Positions 1-7,987 of a stretch of DNA of 64,000 nucleotides are shown here, piece after piece; position 1 is the first letter of the stretch; every line of letters starts with the position of its first letter. Location: contig NZ_BSSM01000012.1 in assembly GCF_030269125.1 (NCBI RefSeq), positions 1-64,000 of the forward strand. Direction: 5' to 3'. A program made the translations under genes and the position numbers. The notes beneath the pieces are model-generated. The model did no database searches and was not told the origin of the DNA. It saw only the letters and a list, made by a program, of their open reading frames with translations. Source of the DNA: Streptomyces hygroscopicus subsp. hygroscopicus (GTDB lineage: Bacteria > Actinomycetota > Actinomycetes > Streptomycetales > Streptomycetaceae).

Positions 1-1301
1 TGCTGGCCACCGTGCGCGGCGACGTCCACGACATCGGCAAGAACCTGGTCGACATCATCTTGTCGAACAACGGCTACAACGTGGTCAACCTGGGCATCAA
101 GCAGCCCGTCTCGGCGATCCTGGAGGCCGCCGAGGAGCACCGTGCGGATGTGATCGGGATGTCCGGGCTGCTGGTGAAGTCCACGGTGATCATGAAGGAG
201 AACCTGGAGGAGCTGAACCAGCGCGACCTGGCGGGCAAGTACCCCGTCATCCTGGGCGGGGCGGCGCTGACCCGGGCGTATGTGGAGCAGGACCTGCACG
301 AGATCTACCAGGGCGAGGTCCGCTACGCCCGCGACGCCTTCGAGGGCCTGCGTCTGATGGACGCCCTGATCGGCGTCAAGCGCGGCGTGCCCGGTGCGAA
401 GCTGCCCGAGCTGCGGCAGCGCCGGGTGCGGGCCACCCCGGTCGCCGAGGTGGCCGAGCGCCCGGAGGAGGGCCACGTCCGCTCCGACGTCGCCACCGAC
501 AACCCCGTGCCCGCACCGCCGTTCTGGGGCACCCGCGTCGTCAAGGGCATCCAGCTCAAGGAGTACGCGTCCTGGCTGGACGAGGGCGCCCTCTTCAAGG
601 GCCAGTGGGGGCTGAAGCAGGTCCGCACCGGCGAGGGACCGTCGTACGAGGAACTCGTCGAGACCGAGGGCCGGCCCCGGCTGCGCGGTCTGCTGGACCG
701 GCTCCAGACGGAGAACCTGCTCGAAGCGGCCGTGGTCTACGGCTACTTCCCCTGCGTGTCCAAGGACGACGACCTCATCGTCCTGGACGAACAGGGCAAC
801 GAGCGCACCCGGTTCACCTTCCCGCGCCAGCGTCGCGGCCGGCGCCTGTGCCTGGCCGACTTCTTCCGTCCCGAGGAGTCCGGCGAGACCGACGTCGTCG
901 GCTTCCAGGTCGTCACCGTCGGCTCCCGCATCGGCGAGGAGACGGCCAGGCTCTTCGAGGCCAACGCCTACCGCGACTACCTCGAACTGCACGGCCTGTC
1001 CGTCCAGTTGGCCGAGGCCCTCGCCGAGTACTGGCACGCCCGCGTCCGCACCGAACTCGGTTTCGGTGGTGAGGACCCGGCCGACATCGAGGACATGTTC
1101 GCCCTGAAGTACCGCGGCGCCCGCTTCTCCCTCGGTTACGGCGCGTGCCCCGACCTGGAGGACCGCGGCAAGATCGCCACGCTGCTGGAGCCCGAGCGCA
1201 TCGGTGTGCACCTCTCGGAGGAGTTCCAGCTCCACCCCGAGCAGTCCACGGACGCGATCGTGATCCACCACCCGGAGGCGAAGTACTTCAACGCCCGGTG
1301 A
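1..1301 (+). CDS. metH: Methionine synthase, cobalamin-dependent (3' part)
   Basis: C-terminal part of cobalamin-dependent methionine synthase (5-methyltetrahydrofolate + homocysteine to methionine), reading from base 3; the N-terminal homocysteine and folate domains lie outside the window. The visible part begins in the B12-binding Rossmann domain with the DVHDIGKN cofactor signature (the His is the lower cobalt ligand in this family), followed by SGLLVKST and GGAALTR. The reactivation domain follows, with the AdoMet-binding stretch RFSLGYGACPDL near the C-terminus. The stop is TGA at 1299-1301. A cytosolic one-carbon metabolism enzyme. Family assignment is very secure. Confidence 0.97.
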   Translation, partial: LATVRGDVHDIGKNLVDIILSNNGYNVVNLGIKQPVSAILEAAEEHRADVIGMSGLLVKSTVIMKENLEELNQRDLAGKYPVILGGAALTRAYVEQDLHEIYQGEVRYARDAFEGLRLMDALIGVKRGVPGAKLPELRQRRVRATPVAEVAERPEEGHVRSDVATDNPVPAPPFWGTRVVKGIQLKEYASWLDEGALFKGQWGLKQVRTGEGPSYEELVETEGRPRLRGLLDRLQTENLLEAAVVYGYFPCVSKDDDLIVLDEQGNERTRFTFPRQRRGRRLCLADFFRPEESGETDVVGFQVVTVGSRIGEETARLFEANAYRDYLELHGLSVQLAEALAEYWHARVRTELGFGGEDPADIEDMFALKYRGARFSLGYGACPDLEDRGKIATLLEPERIGVHLSEEFQLHPEQSTDAIVIHHPEAKYFNAR

Positions 1302-1484
1302 GTCCTCCACCCAGGGCATGACACAACGCCCTCGGGGCCCCCGCCGGGGTGCTTTTCGGCATACCCCGTCCCATGGGTGATAAACGAAGCGCATCGACGG
1401 GCGGAGTCGTACACTGGTCGGTCCACCGCAGGCCGGTTCCCGCATGGGAGCCGGCCTGATCGTCCCTCAAGGAGGTGCGCCCGG

Positions 1485-2186
1485 ATGACCAGCACGGTCC
1501 CCGCGCTCGGAACCCGTTCGGCCGAAGGCTCCGCCCTGCAGGCGGTGCTCCTCGACATGGACGGCACCCTGGTGGACACCGAGGGCTTCTGGTGGGACGT
1601 CGAGGTGGAGGTCTTCGCCACCCTCGGCCACACCCTGGACGACTCCTGGAAGCACGTCGTCGTCGGCGGTCCGATGACCCGCAGCGCCGGCTTCCTCATC
1701 GAGGCCACCGGCGCCGACATCACCCTCGCCGAACTCAGCGTCCTGCTCAACGACGGCTTCGAGGACCGCATCAGCACCGGCCTGCCGCTCAAACCCGGCG
1801 CCGCCCGCCTGCTCGCCGAACTGCACCAGCACGGCATCCCCACCGCCCTCGTCTCCGCCTCCCACCGGCGCATCATCGACCGTGTCCTCACCGTCCTCGG
1901 CGCGCACCACTTCGCCCTGTCCATCGCCGGTGACGAGGTCACCCGCACCAAGCCCTTCCCCGACCCCTACCTCCTCGCCGCCACCGGACTCGGCGCCCAC
2001 CCCGCCCGATGCGCCGTCGTCGAGGACACCTCCACCGGCGTCGCCGCCGCCGAGGCCGCCGGCTGCCGCGTCGTGGCCGTGCCCTCCCTCGCCCCCATCG
2101 GCCCGGCCGAACGACGCACCGTCGTCCCCTCCCTGGAACACGTGGACCTCGCATTTCTGCACAGCCTGATGACGGAAATGCCCTAG
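1485..2186 (+). CDS. HAD-superfamily phosphatase (beta-phosphoglucomutase-like)
   Basis: 233-residue haloacid dehalogenase-type hydrolase. Motif I is DMDGTLVDTE (nucleophile and acid Asp), motif II the Ser of SASHRR, motif III the Lys of TRTKPFPDPYL, and motif IV the acidic pair in VVEDTSTG. The insertion after motif I is a helical C1 cap as in beta-phosphoglucomutase and phosphoglycolate phosphatases. ATG 1485 is preceded by AAGGAGGT at ideal spacing; an in-frame upstream ATG at 1377 has no such site. It sits downstream of metH with a 183-nt gap, so co-transcription is possible. The substrate cannot be read from sequence. Confidence 0.9.
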   Translation: MTSTVPALGTRSAEGSALQAVLLDMDGTLVDTEGFWWDVEVEVFATLGHTLDDSWKHVVVGGPMTRSAGFLIEATGADITLAELSVLLNDGFEDRISTGLPLKPGAARLLAELHQHGIPTALVSASHRRIIDRVLTVLGAHHFALSIAGDEVTRTKPFPDPYLLAATGLGAHPARCAVVEDTSTGVAAAEAAGCRVVAVPSLAPIGPAERRTVVPSLEHVDLAFLHSLMTEMP

Positions 2187-2623
2187 CCGTTCACCCAGCG
2201 TGCAATGGCCATTGGTCCGGGCAGTCAAATATCCACGGAAGTACATCCAGGGAAATTCGCGGCAAGCCCGCACGGCCGAATTCGACGGGCCCTTCGGATA
2301 GTTGACTGTGTGACGTTCGCCACCGTCACGGGCCTCGACAATGCCGGGCGAGTGTGCCGACCGGCCCGGTTCGACCAGGATCGGCGGGCCCTTGTGTCCC
2401 GATTGGTGAGACGCTGCACTAATCCTGCCGCTGTCGGGTTTTCGGTGTGTCCACGCCCGGTTTCACAGCGTGATGAGGGGTCAACTCACGCGCTTGTGAA
2501 CGCCCCTCGGAGCGCGGACTAATCTCGTCGCGAGAACATCGCCGAAGAAACCCCCGTGTTCCGCCGCGCGCCACCCAAGCATGCCGGAAACACGGACCCG
2601 AACAGCTCTGGAGAAACCCCCGC
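2187..2623. other. 437-bp intergenic region upstream of the binding-protein gene
   Basis: No convincing coding sequence. It holds an imperfect inverted repeat, TTCACA-GCGTG (from 2462) against CACGC-GC-TTGTGAA (to 2500), just upstream of a possible -10 TAATCT at 2520-2525. The repeat is placed where an operator for the downstream lipoprotein gene could be. A short reading frame at 2205-2522 has atypical codon use and is not called. Confidence 0.35.
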
Positions 2624-4228
2624 ATGAACCGCAAGACTTTGGTGCTGCCGGCGGTGGCCGGCCTGCTCACCCCGGTCCTCGCCGCGTGCGGCGGATCGGG
2701 CAGCGGGAGCAAGGGCGGCGACGCCATCGTCGTCGGCACCACGGACCGGTTCACCGTCACCAAGGACGCCCCCGCGCCCATCGACCCGGCCTACGCCTAC
2801 GACGTCGGCACCTGGAACCTCCTGCGCCAGACCGTCCAGACCCTCATGGCCGAGCCCAAGGGCGAGGGCGACCCGGTCCCCGACGCCGCCGAAAGCTGCG
2901 GCTTCACCGACAGCGGCAGCGAGCGCTACGCGTGCAAGCTGCGCGAGGGCCTCACGTTCGCAAACGGCGACCCGGTGACCGCCCAGGACGTGAAGTTTTC
3001 CATCGAGCGCGCCCTGCACATCAAGGCCGACAGCGGTGTCTCCTCGCTGCTGAACACCATCGACACCATCGAGACGCAGGGTGACCGCGAGGTCGTCTTC
3101 CACCTCAAGACGGCCGACGCCACCTTCCCGTACAAGCTGTCCACCCCGGTCGCGGGCATCCTCGACCCCAAGGACTACCCGAAGGACTCCCTGCGCGACG
3201 GCTTCCACCTGGACGGCTCCGGCCCGTACACCTTCCAGGCCGAGGTCAAGGGCGACGCGATCGTCAGCGTCACCTTCGCCAAGAACCCCCACTACAAGGG
3301 GGCTCAGACGGTGCACAACGACAAGGTCGTGGTGCGCTCCTACGCCGACGGCGACGCCATGGGCGCCGCCATCGACAAGGGTGACATCGACGTCATGACC
3401 CGCACCATGTCGCCCGCCCAGATCCAGAAGCTGGACTCCGGCAGCGACGAGAAGGTCGACCTCGTCGACATGCCGGGCCTCGAAATCCGCTACCTCGCCT
3501 TCAACACCGGCGCGCCCACCGTGAAGTCCAAGGCCGTACGCCAGGCCATGGCCCAGCTCATCAACCGGGGCGAACTGGTCTCGAAGGTCTACGGCACCGA
3601 GGCCGAACCGCTGTACTCGCTGGTCCCGGCCACCGTCACCGGGCACTCCAACTCGTTCTTCAACAAGTACGGCAACCCCAGCGCCGCCAAGGCCAAGGAC
3701 CTGCTGACCAAGGCCGGCATCACCACCCCGGTGAAGCTGACCATGCACTACACCACCGACCACTACGGCTCGGCCACCAAGCAGGAGTTCGAGGTCCTGC
3801 AGAAGCAGCTCAACGACAGCGGCCTGTTCGACGTCACCATCCAGGGCCACCCCTGGGAGACCTTCCGCCCGGCCGAGGAGAAGGGCCAGTACGACGTCTA
3901 CGGCATGGGCTGGTTCCCGGACTTCCCCGACGCCGACAACTTCCTCGCGCCGTTCCTCGACAAGGACAACTTCCTCAACTCGCCGTACTCCAACAGCACC
4001 ATCCAGCGCACCCTGATCCCGCAGTCCCGCCGCGACGCCAACCGCCTCTCGGCCGCGGACAGCCTCACCGCGATCCAGGACATCGTCGCGGACGACGTCC
4101 CGGTCCTCCCGCTGTGGCAGGGCAAGCAGTACATCGCCGCCCGCGACGACATCACGGGCGTCGCCTACGCCGTCAACTCCTCGTCCTCGCTGCAGCTCTG
4201 GGAGCTCGGCCGGGGCGTGGGCGGCTGA
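2624..4228 (+). CDS. ABC transporter peptide-type substrate-binding lipoprotein (SBP family 5)
   Basis: 534-residue extracytoplasmic solute-binding protein. The N-terminus is a lipoprotein signal peptide with lipobox LAAC and acylated Cys at residue 22. The rest has family 5 (DppA/OppA-like) character: an N-terminal stretch reading DPAYAYDVGTWNLL, a central VRQAMAQLINR helix, and the GMGWFPDFPDADNFLAPF region near the C-terminus that belongs to the ligand pocket. No permease or ATPase genes flank it: the gene stands alone and is closed by a strong terminator. It presumably serves a transporter encoded elsewhere or acts as a sensor. The ligand is unknown. Confidence 0.9.
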   Translation: MNRKTLVLPAVAGLLTPVLAACGGSGSGSKGGDAIVVGTTDRFTVTKDAPAPIDPAYAYDVGTWNLLRQTVQTLMAEPKGEGDPVPDAAESCGFTDSGSERYACKLREGLTFANGDPVTAQDVKFSIERALHIKADSGVSSLLNTIDTIETQGDREVVFHLKTADATFPYKLSTPVAGILDPKDYPKDSLRDGFHLDGSGPYTFQAEVKGDAIVSVTFAKNPHYKGAQTVHNDKVVVRSYADGDAMGAAIDKGDIDVMTRTMSPAQIQKLDSGSDEKVDLVDMPGLEIRYLAFNTGAPTVKSKAVRQAMAQLINRGELVSKVYGTEAEPLYSLVPATVTGHSNSFFNKYGNPSAAKAKDLLTKAGITTPVKLTMHYTTDHYGSATKQEFEVLQKQLNDSGLFDVTIQGHPWETFRPAEEKGQYDVYGMGWFPDFPDADNFLAPFLDKDNFLNSPYSNSTIQRTLIPQSRRDANRLSAADSLTAIQDIVADDVPVLPLWQGKQYIAARDDITGVAYAVNSSSSLQLWELGRGVGG

Positions 4229-4239
4229 CCCGCCGGCAC

Positions 4240-4295
4240 GACACGGAAGGGGGCGCCCCTCTCCTCACGAGGAGAGGGGCGCCCCCTTCCGTGTC
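4240..4295 (+). terminator. Strong hairpin terminator (25-bp perfect stem)
   Basis: Perfect 25-bp inverted repeat (4240-4264 with 4271-4295) and a 6-nt loop TCACGA. It lies 12 nt after the binding-protein stop and before the convergent response regulator stop at 4348, so it can work in both directions. No clear U-tract, which is usual for Streptomyces. Confidence 0.88.
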
Positions 4296-4347
4296 GCCGC
4301 CGTACCGAACGGGCTTCCACCGGCAGCCCGTCAGTGCCCTTCGCGGC

Positions 4348-5019
4348 CTACTGCGCGCCGGGCCGCACCAGACCGCTCTCGTACGCGTACACCGCCGCCT
4401 GCACCCGGTCCCGCAGACCCAGCTTGGTCAGCACATGCCCGACATGCGTCTTGACGGTCGTCTCGCTCACGAACAGATCCGCCGCGATCTCCGCGTTCGA
4501 CAACCCCCGCGCCACCAGCTTCAGCACCTCCACCTCACGGTCCGTGAGCGTGTGCAGGGTGTCCGGAACCGGCTCCTCGCCCGAGGGCAGATGCGTCGCG
4601 TACTTGTCCAGCAGCCGGCGCGTGATGCTCGGCGCCAGCATCGCCTCGCCGCCCGCCACCACCCGGATCGCCTGCACCAGCTCGTCGGCGGGCGCGTCCT
4701 TCAGCAGGAAGCCGCTGGCACCGGCACGCAGCGCCTCCACCACGTACTCGTCCAGGTCGAAGGTCGTCAGCACCAGCACCTTCGCCGGACCGTCCCGCCC
4801 CGGACCACTGATCTGCCGGGTCGCCTCGACCCCGTCCATCCGCGGCATACGGATGTCCATCAGCACGACGTCCGGCTGCAGGGCCCGCACCTGATCGAGG
4901 GCCTGGAGACCGTCACCGGCCTCGCCCACGACCGCGAGATCCTGCTCGGCCTCCAGGATCATCCGGAAACCCGTACGCAGCAGGGGCTGGTCGTCGACCA
5001 GTAGGACGCGGATGGCCAC
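4348..5019 (-). CDS. NarL/LuxR-family response regulator
   Basis: 223 residues. N-terminal receiver domain starts VAIRVLLVDDQPLL, with the phospho-acceptor Asp in VVLMDIRMPRMDG and the conserved Lys in FLLKDAPADEL. C-terminal LuxR-type helix-turn-helix reads LTDREVEVLKLVARGLSNAEI and ends in SETTVKTHV. GTG at 5019 is chosen because AAGGAG precedes it by a few bases; a longer frame would run into the upstream gene. No histidine kinase gene is adjacent, so the partner is unknown. Its start is 14 nt from the stop of the RecB-type nuclease gene on the same strand, so the two are probably co-transcribed. Confidence 0.93.
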   Translation of the reverse strand: MAIRVLLVDDQPLLRTGFRMILEAEQDLAVVGEAGDGLQALDQVRALQPDVVLMDIRMPRMDGVEATRQISGPGRDGPAKVLVLTTFDLDEYVVEALRAGASGFLLKDAPADELVQAIRVVAGGEAMLAPSITRRLLDKYATHLPSGEEPVPDTLHTLTDREVEVLKLVARGLSNAEIAADLFVSETTVKTHVGHVLTKLGLRDRVQAAVYAYESGLVRPGAQ

Positions 5020-5033
5020 GTGACACTCCTTCG

Positions 5034-6092
5034 CTAGTCCGCGCCCATTCTGCCCTGCGGCGCCTCGCCCGACTCCCGCGCCCTCACCGGCAGCGGATAC
5101 GGCGGGGGAGTGCCCCCGAACTCCGGGCAGTGCGCCTGGTGATCGCACCAGCCGCACAGTTTCGTCGGCCGCGGCCGCCACTCGCCGCTCTCGGTGGCCT
5201 GCCGGATGGCGTCCCACAGCGCGCGCAGCCTGCGCTCCACCCGCTCCAGATCGGCGGGCGCCGGGTCGTACGTCAGCACGTCACCGCTGCCCAGGTACAC
5301 CAGCTGAAGCCGGCGCGGCACGACGCCCTTCAGCCGCCACACCACCAGCGCGTAGAACTTCATCTGGAACAGCGCGCTCTCCGCGTACTCCGGCCGCGGC
5401 GCCTTGCCCGTCTTGTAGTCGACGATCCGCACCTCGCCGGTCGGTGCCACGTCCACCCGGTCGATGATGCCGCGCAGCCGCAGCCCCGACTCCAGCTCGG
5501 CCTCCACGAACAGCTCCCGCTCGGCCGGCTCCAGCCGCGTCGGATCCTCCAGCGTGAACCAGCGCTCCACCAGCCGCTCGGCCTCACCCAGCCACCGCGC
5601 CAGCCGCTGCCCGTCCGCATCGTCCGCGAACAGCTCCGCAAGCTCCGGGCGGCTCTCGCGCAGCCGGTCCCACTGACCCGGCACCAGCGACCTGGCCCGC
5701 GGCGCGGTCCGCTCCCCGGCGGGCGCGTCGAACAACCGCTCAAGCACCGCGTGCACCAGCGTGCCCCGCGTCGCCGCCTCGCTCGGCTTCTCCGGCAACC
5801 GGTCGATCACCCGGAACCGGTACAGCAACGGACACTGCATGAAGTCACCGGCGCGGGAGGGGGAGAGCGAGGTGGGCGCGACGGCCGGGCGCCTGCCGAC
5901 GGCCTCGGCGGTTCCGGTGACGGCTGCCTCACCGGCCCCGGCGGCTCCACCGGCTTCGGCGGCCGAGGGGTCCGGCGCGGGCGAGGGGCTCGGTACGGCA
6001 GGGGGGCTCGGCGCCTCCGTCGCCGCCGCGGGCGGGTCCGTCGGCTCGGGGCCGCCCGGCGCGGCTCCCGCCTCCTCGAAGCTGGTGTCCAT
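5034..6092 (-). CDS. RecB-family PD-(D/E)XK nuclease with putative Fe-S cluster
   Basis: 352 residues: a Pro/Ala-rich N-terminal tail of about 70 residues, then an AddB/RecB-type nuclease domain. Seen in sequence: LSPSRAGDFMQCPLLYRFR with Cys87, TRGTLVHAVLERLF, GIIDRVD and VRIVDYKTGK (catalytic Asp and Lys), the Gln of FQMKFYAL, and a C-terminal CGWCDHQAHC cluster. One N-terminal plus three C-terminal Cys is the arrangement known to bind 4Fe-4S in AddB-like nucleases. ATG 6092 lies 8 nt after a perfect PafBC-type promoter and would give a leaderless mRNA; GTG 6098 is the alternative. Likely DNA repair; exact substrate unknown. Confidence 0.9.
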   Translation of the reverse strand: MDTSFEEAGAAPGGPEPTDPPAAATEAPSPPAVPSPSPAPDPSAAEAGGAAGAGEAAVTGTAEAVGRRPAVAPTSLSPSRAGDFMQCPLLYRFRVIDRLPEKPSEAATRGTLVHAVLERLFDAPAGERTAPRARSLVPGQWDRLRESRPELAELFADDADGQRLARWLGEAERLVERWFTLEDPTRLEPAERELFVEAELESGLRLRGIIDRVDVAPTGEVRIVDYKTGKAPRPEYAESALFQMKFYALVVWRLKGVVPRRLQLVYLGSGDVLTYDPAPADLERVERRLRALWDAIRQATESGEWRPRPTKLCGWCDHQAHCPEFGGTPPPYPLPVRARESGEAPQGRMGAD

Positions 6093-6100
6093 GTCCACAG

Positions 6101-6123
6101 ACCATACGGCCCACCACCGACAG
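6101..6123 (-). promoter_or_regulatory. PafBC/RecA-NDp-type promoter of the RecB-family nuclease
   Basis: On the minus strand the sequence reads CTGTCGGTG, 8 nt (GTGGGCCG), TATGGT. This matches the mycobacterial RecA-NDp consensus tTGTCRGTG-N8-TAnnnT at every core position and at exact spacing. The expected transcription start falls at or next to ATG 6092. The pattern is seen directly; control by PafBC is inferred from the mycobacterial literature. Confidence 0.72.
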
Positions 6124-6269
6124 TGACCCGCCACCGGCTCGGGCGGACGCCTGACCAAGGGGAAATTCAAGGGGTGCCGGGGCGAAACGTGCCACCAAGG
6201 CCGCATACCATCGATCAGAGACCCTTCCGCCCCAAGAGGCGCGGAAGACGCTTCGAACGAGGGGACACC

Positions 6270-7919
6270 GTGGACGTGAGCGGCGCGAGCGGGCAGCCGC
6301 GGTCCGGCGACGACCAGCCGACCGACCACCCCGCAGTCCCAACGCCCCCCAGCCCCCCGGCACCCCCCGAGGGCGGCCCCGACACGGCAGCCCCGGCCGC
6401 CGAGGCCCCCGGGGCCGAGTCCGACGGCACGGACCGGCCGGACGTTCCGGAGGGCGCGGCCGCCCAGGACGACGACCGGACCGACCCGGCCGGTCGGGAC
6501 GGCCGGCCCGGCCAGGACGGCCCCGCACCCGCCGACGGCCCGGCCTCCCGCCCGGCACCCCACCGCGAGCCCGACCCCGAGCCCGCGTCCGAACCGGAAA
6601 CCCATCCCGAGCCCCACCGCGAGCCCGCGTCCGAACCGGAAACCCACCCCGAGCCCCACCGCGAGGCCGCGTCCGAACCCCACCCCGCCCCCCACCGCAC
6701 CCTCGCCCACTCCGAACCCCCCGGCGGCCCCGGAATGGCCAAGGGCGAACCCCCGCGGCCCCCCAAGGAGCCCGGCGGAGGCATTCTCATGGGGCGGCCC
6801 TTCGGCGTGCCCGTGTACGTGGCGCCCAGCTGGTTCCTCGTCGCCGCGCTGATCACCTGGGTCTTCGGCGGACAGCTCGACCGGGTGCTCCCCGACCTGG
6901 GATACGCCCGCTACCTCGTGTCGCTCTTCTTCGCGGTCGCCTTCTACGCCTCCGTACTGGTGCACGAACTCGCCCACACCGTGGCCGCGATCCGCTTCAA
7001 ACTCCCCGTCCGCCGCATCCAGCTCCAGTTCTTCGGCGGCGTCTCCGAGATCGAGAAAGAGGCCGAGACGCCGGGCAGGGAGTTCGTGCTGGCCTTCGTC
7101 GGCCCCCTGCTCTCCCTCGTCCTCGCCGGCCTCTTCTACCTCGCCATGAAGCCCGTCCAGGCCGGCACCGTCCCCGGCGTCCTCCTCGCCGGCCTCATGG
7201 TCTCCAACCTCATCGTGGCCGCCTTCAACCTCCTGCCCGGCCTCCCCCTCGACGGCGGCCGCATGCTCCGCGCCGTCGTCTGGAAGATCACCGGCAAACC
7301 CATGAGCGGCACCGTCGCCGCCGCCTGGGTGGGCCGCGCCCTCGCCGTCGCCGTCCTCGTCGGACTGCCCCTGCTCAACTCCTCCAGCACCTTCGGCGGC
7401 GGCACCGAGGACACCGGCGGCATGGACACCGTCACCGACGCCCTGCTCGCCGCCATCCTCGCCGCGATCATCTGGACCGGCGCCGGCAACAGCCTGCGCA
7501 TGGCCAGGCTGCGCGAACACCTCCCCGAACTGCGCGCCCGCACCCTCACCCGCCGCGCTGTACCCGTCGAGACCGACACCCCCCTCTCGGAAGCCCTGCG
7601 CCGTGCCAACGCCGCCGGCGCCCGCGCCCTCGTCGTCGTCGACGCCGACGGCCGCCCTCTCTCCCTGGTCCGCGAGTCCGCCATCGTCGGCGTACCCGAG
7701 CACCGCCGCCCCTGGGTCCCCGTCAGCAGCCTCGCCCAGGACCTCACCGACGACATGCGCGTCTCCGCCGAACTCGCCGGCGAAGAACTCCTCGACGCCC
7801 TGCGCGCCGCCCCCGCCACCGAGTACCTCGTCGTCGAGCCCACCGGCGAGATCTACGGCGTCCTGTCCGCCGCCGACGTGGAACGCGCCTTCGTCAGGGC
7901 CATGGCCCGCCCCGCCTGA
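6270..7919 (+). CDS. Site-2-type M50 metalloprotease with CBS pair
   Basis: 549 residues. Residues 1 to about 170 are a Pro/Glu/Asp-rich disordered tail with 14-residue repeats. It is followed by a multi-pass membrane zinc protease with HELAH as zinc motif (VLVHELAHTVAAI) and NLLPGLPLDGGRM giving the second motif with the third zinc ligand Asp. The C-terminal segment (PVETDTPLSEAL to YGVLSAADVERAF) is a CBS-domain pair, as in the Rip3/SpoIVFB-like branch. GTG 6270 follows a GAGGGGA site. It is divergent from the nuclease gene across a 177-bp region. Probably cleaves a membrane-bound substrate such as an anti-sigma factor; target unknown. Confidence 0.9.
   Translation: MDVSGASGQPRSGDDQPTDHPAVPTPPSPPAPPEGGPDTAAPAAEAPGAESDGTDRPDVPEGAAAQDDDRTDPAGRDGRPGQDGPAPADGPASRPAPHREPDPEPASEPETHPEPHREPASEPETHPEPHREAASEPHPAPHRTLAHSEPPGGPGMAKGEPPRPPKEPGGGILMGRPFGVPVYVAPSWFLVAALITWVFGGQLDRVLPDLGYARYLVSLFFAVAFYASVLVHELAHTVAAIRFKLPVRRIQLQFFGGVSEIEKEAETPGREFVLAFVGPLLSLVLAGLFYLAMKPVQAGTVPGVLLAGLMVSNLIVAAFNLLPGLPLDGGRMLRAVVWKITGKPMSGTVAAAWVGRALAVAVLVGLPLLNSSSTFGGGTEDTGGMDTVTDALLAAILAAIIWTGAGNSLRMARLREHLPELRARTLTRRAVPVETDTPLSEALRRANAAGARALVVVDADGRPLSLVRESAIVGVPEHRRPWVPVSSLAQDLTDDMRVSAELAGEELLDALRAAPATEYLVVEPTGEIYGVLSAADVERAFVRAMARPA
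6579..6681 (+). repeat. 42-bp in-frame tandem repeat in the protease tail
   Basis: Two nearly identical 42-bp units (6579-6620, 6621-6662) and the start of a third. Each encodes the 14 residues EPASEPETHPEPHR in the N-terminal tail of the M50 protease. The two full units differ at one base. Confidence 0.9.
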
Positions 7920-7975
7920 CGGCAGGCGGCCCGCTCCCGTCCCTTCCGCGGGTCAAGCCCCCGGCAGGGACCCGG

Positions 7976-7981
7976 TAGGCT
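7976..7981 (+). promoter_or_regulatory. -10 element for a leaderless trmI transcript
   Basis: TAGGCT ends 6 nt before the trmI ATG with no ribosome binding site between, so the transcript would begin at or beside the start codon. No clear -35 is seen. Confidence 0.5.
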
Positions 7982-7987
7982 GGTCAC

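Noticed and set aside
1302..1484. Terminator or riboswitch between metH and the HAD gene
   Set aside because: Only short 5-bp stems are visible; nothing like a B12 or SAM riboswitch core.
2366..2380. GGTTCGACC as a tRNA T-loop
   Set aside because: No acceptor stem, anticodon arm or D-arm can be built around it.
2205..2522. Possible small gene in the 2187-2623 gap
   Set aside because: Third-position GC is not raised as in real genes here, and no ribosome binding site or known motif is present.
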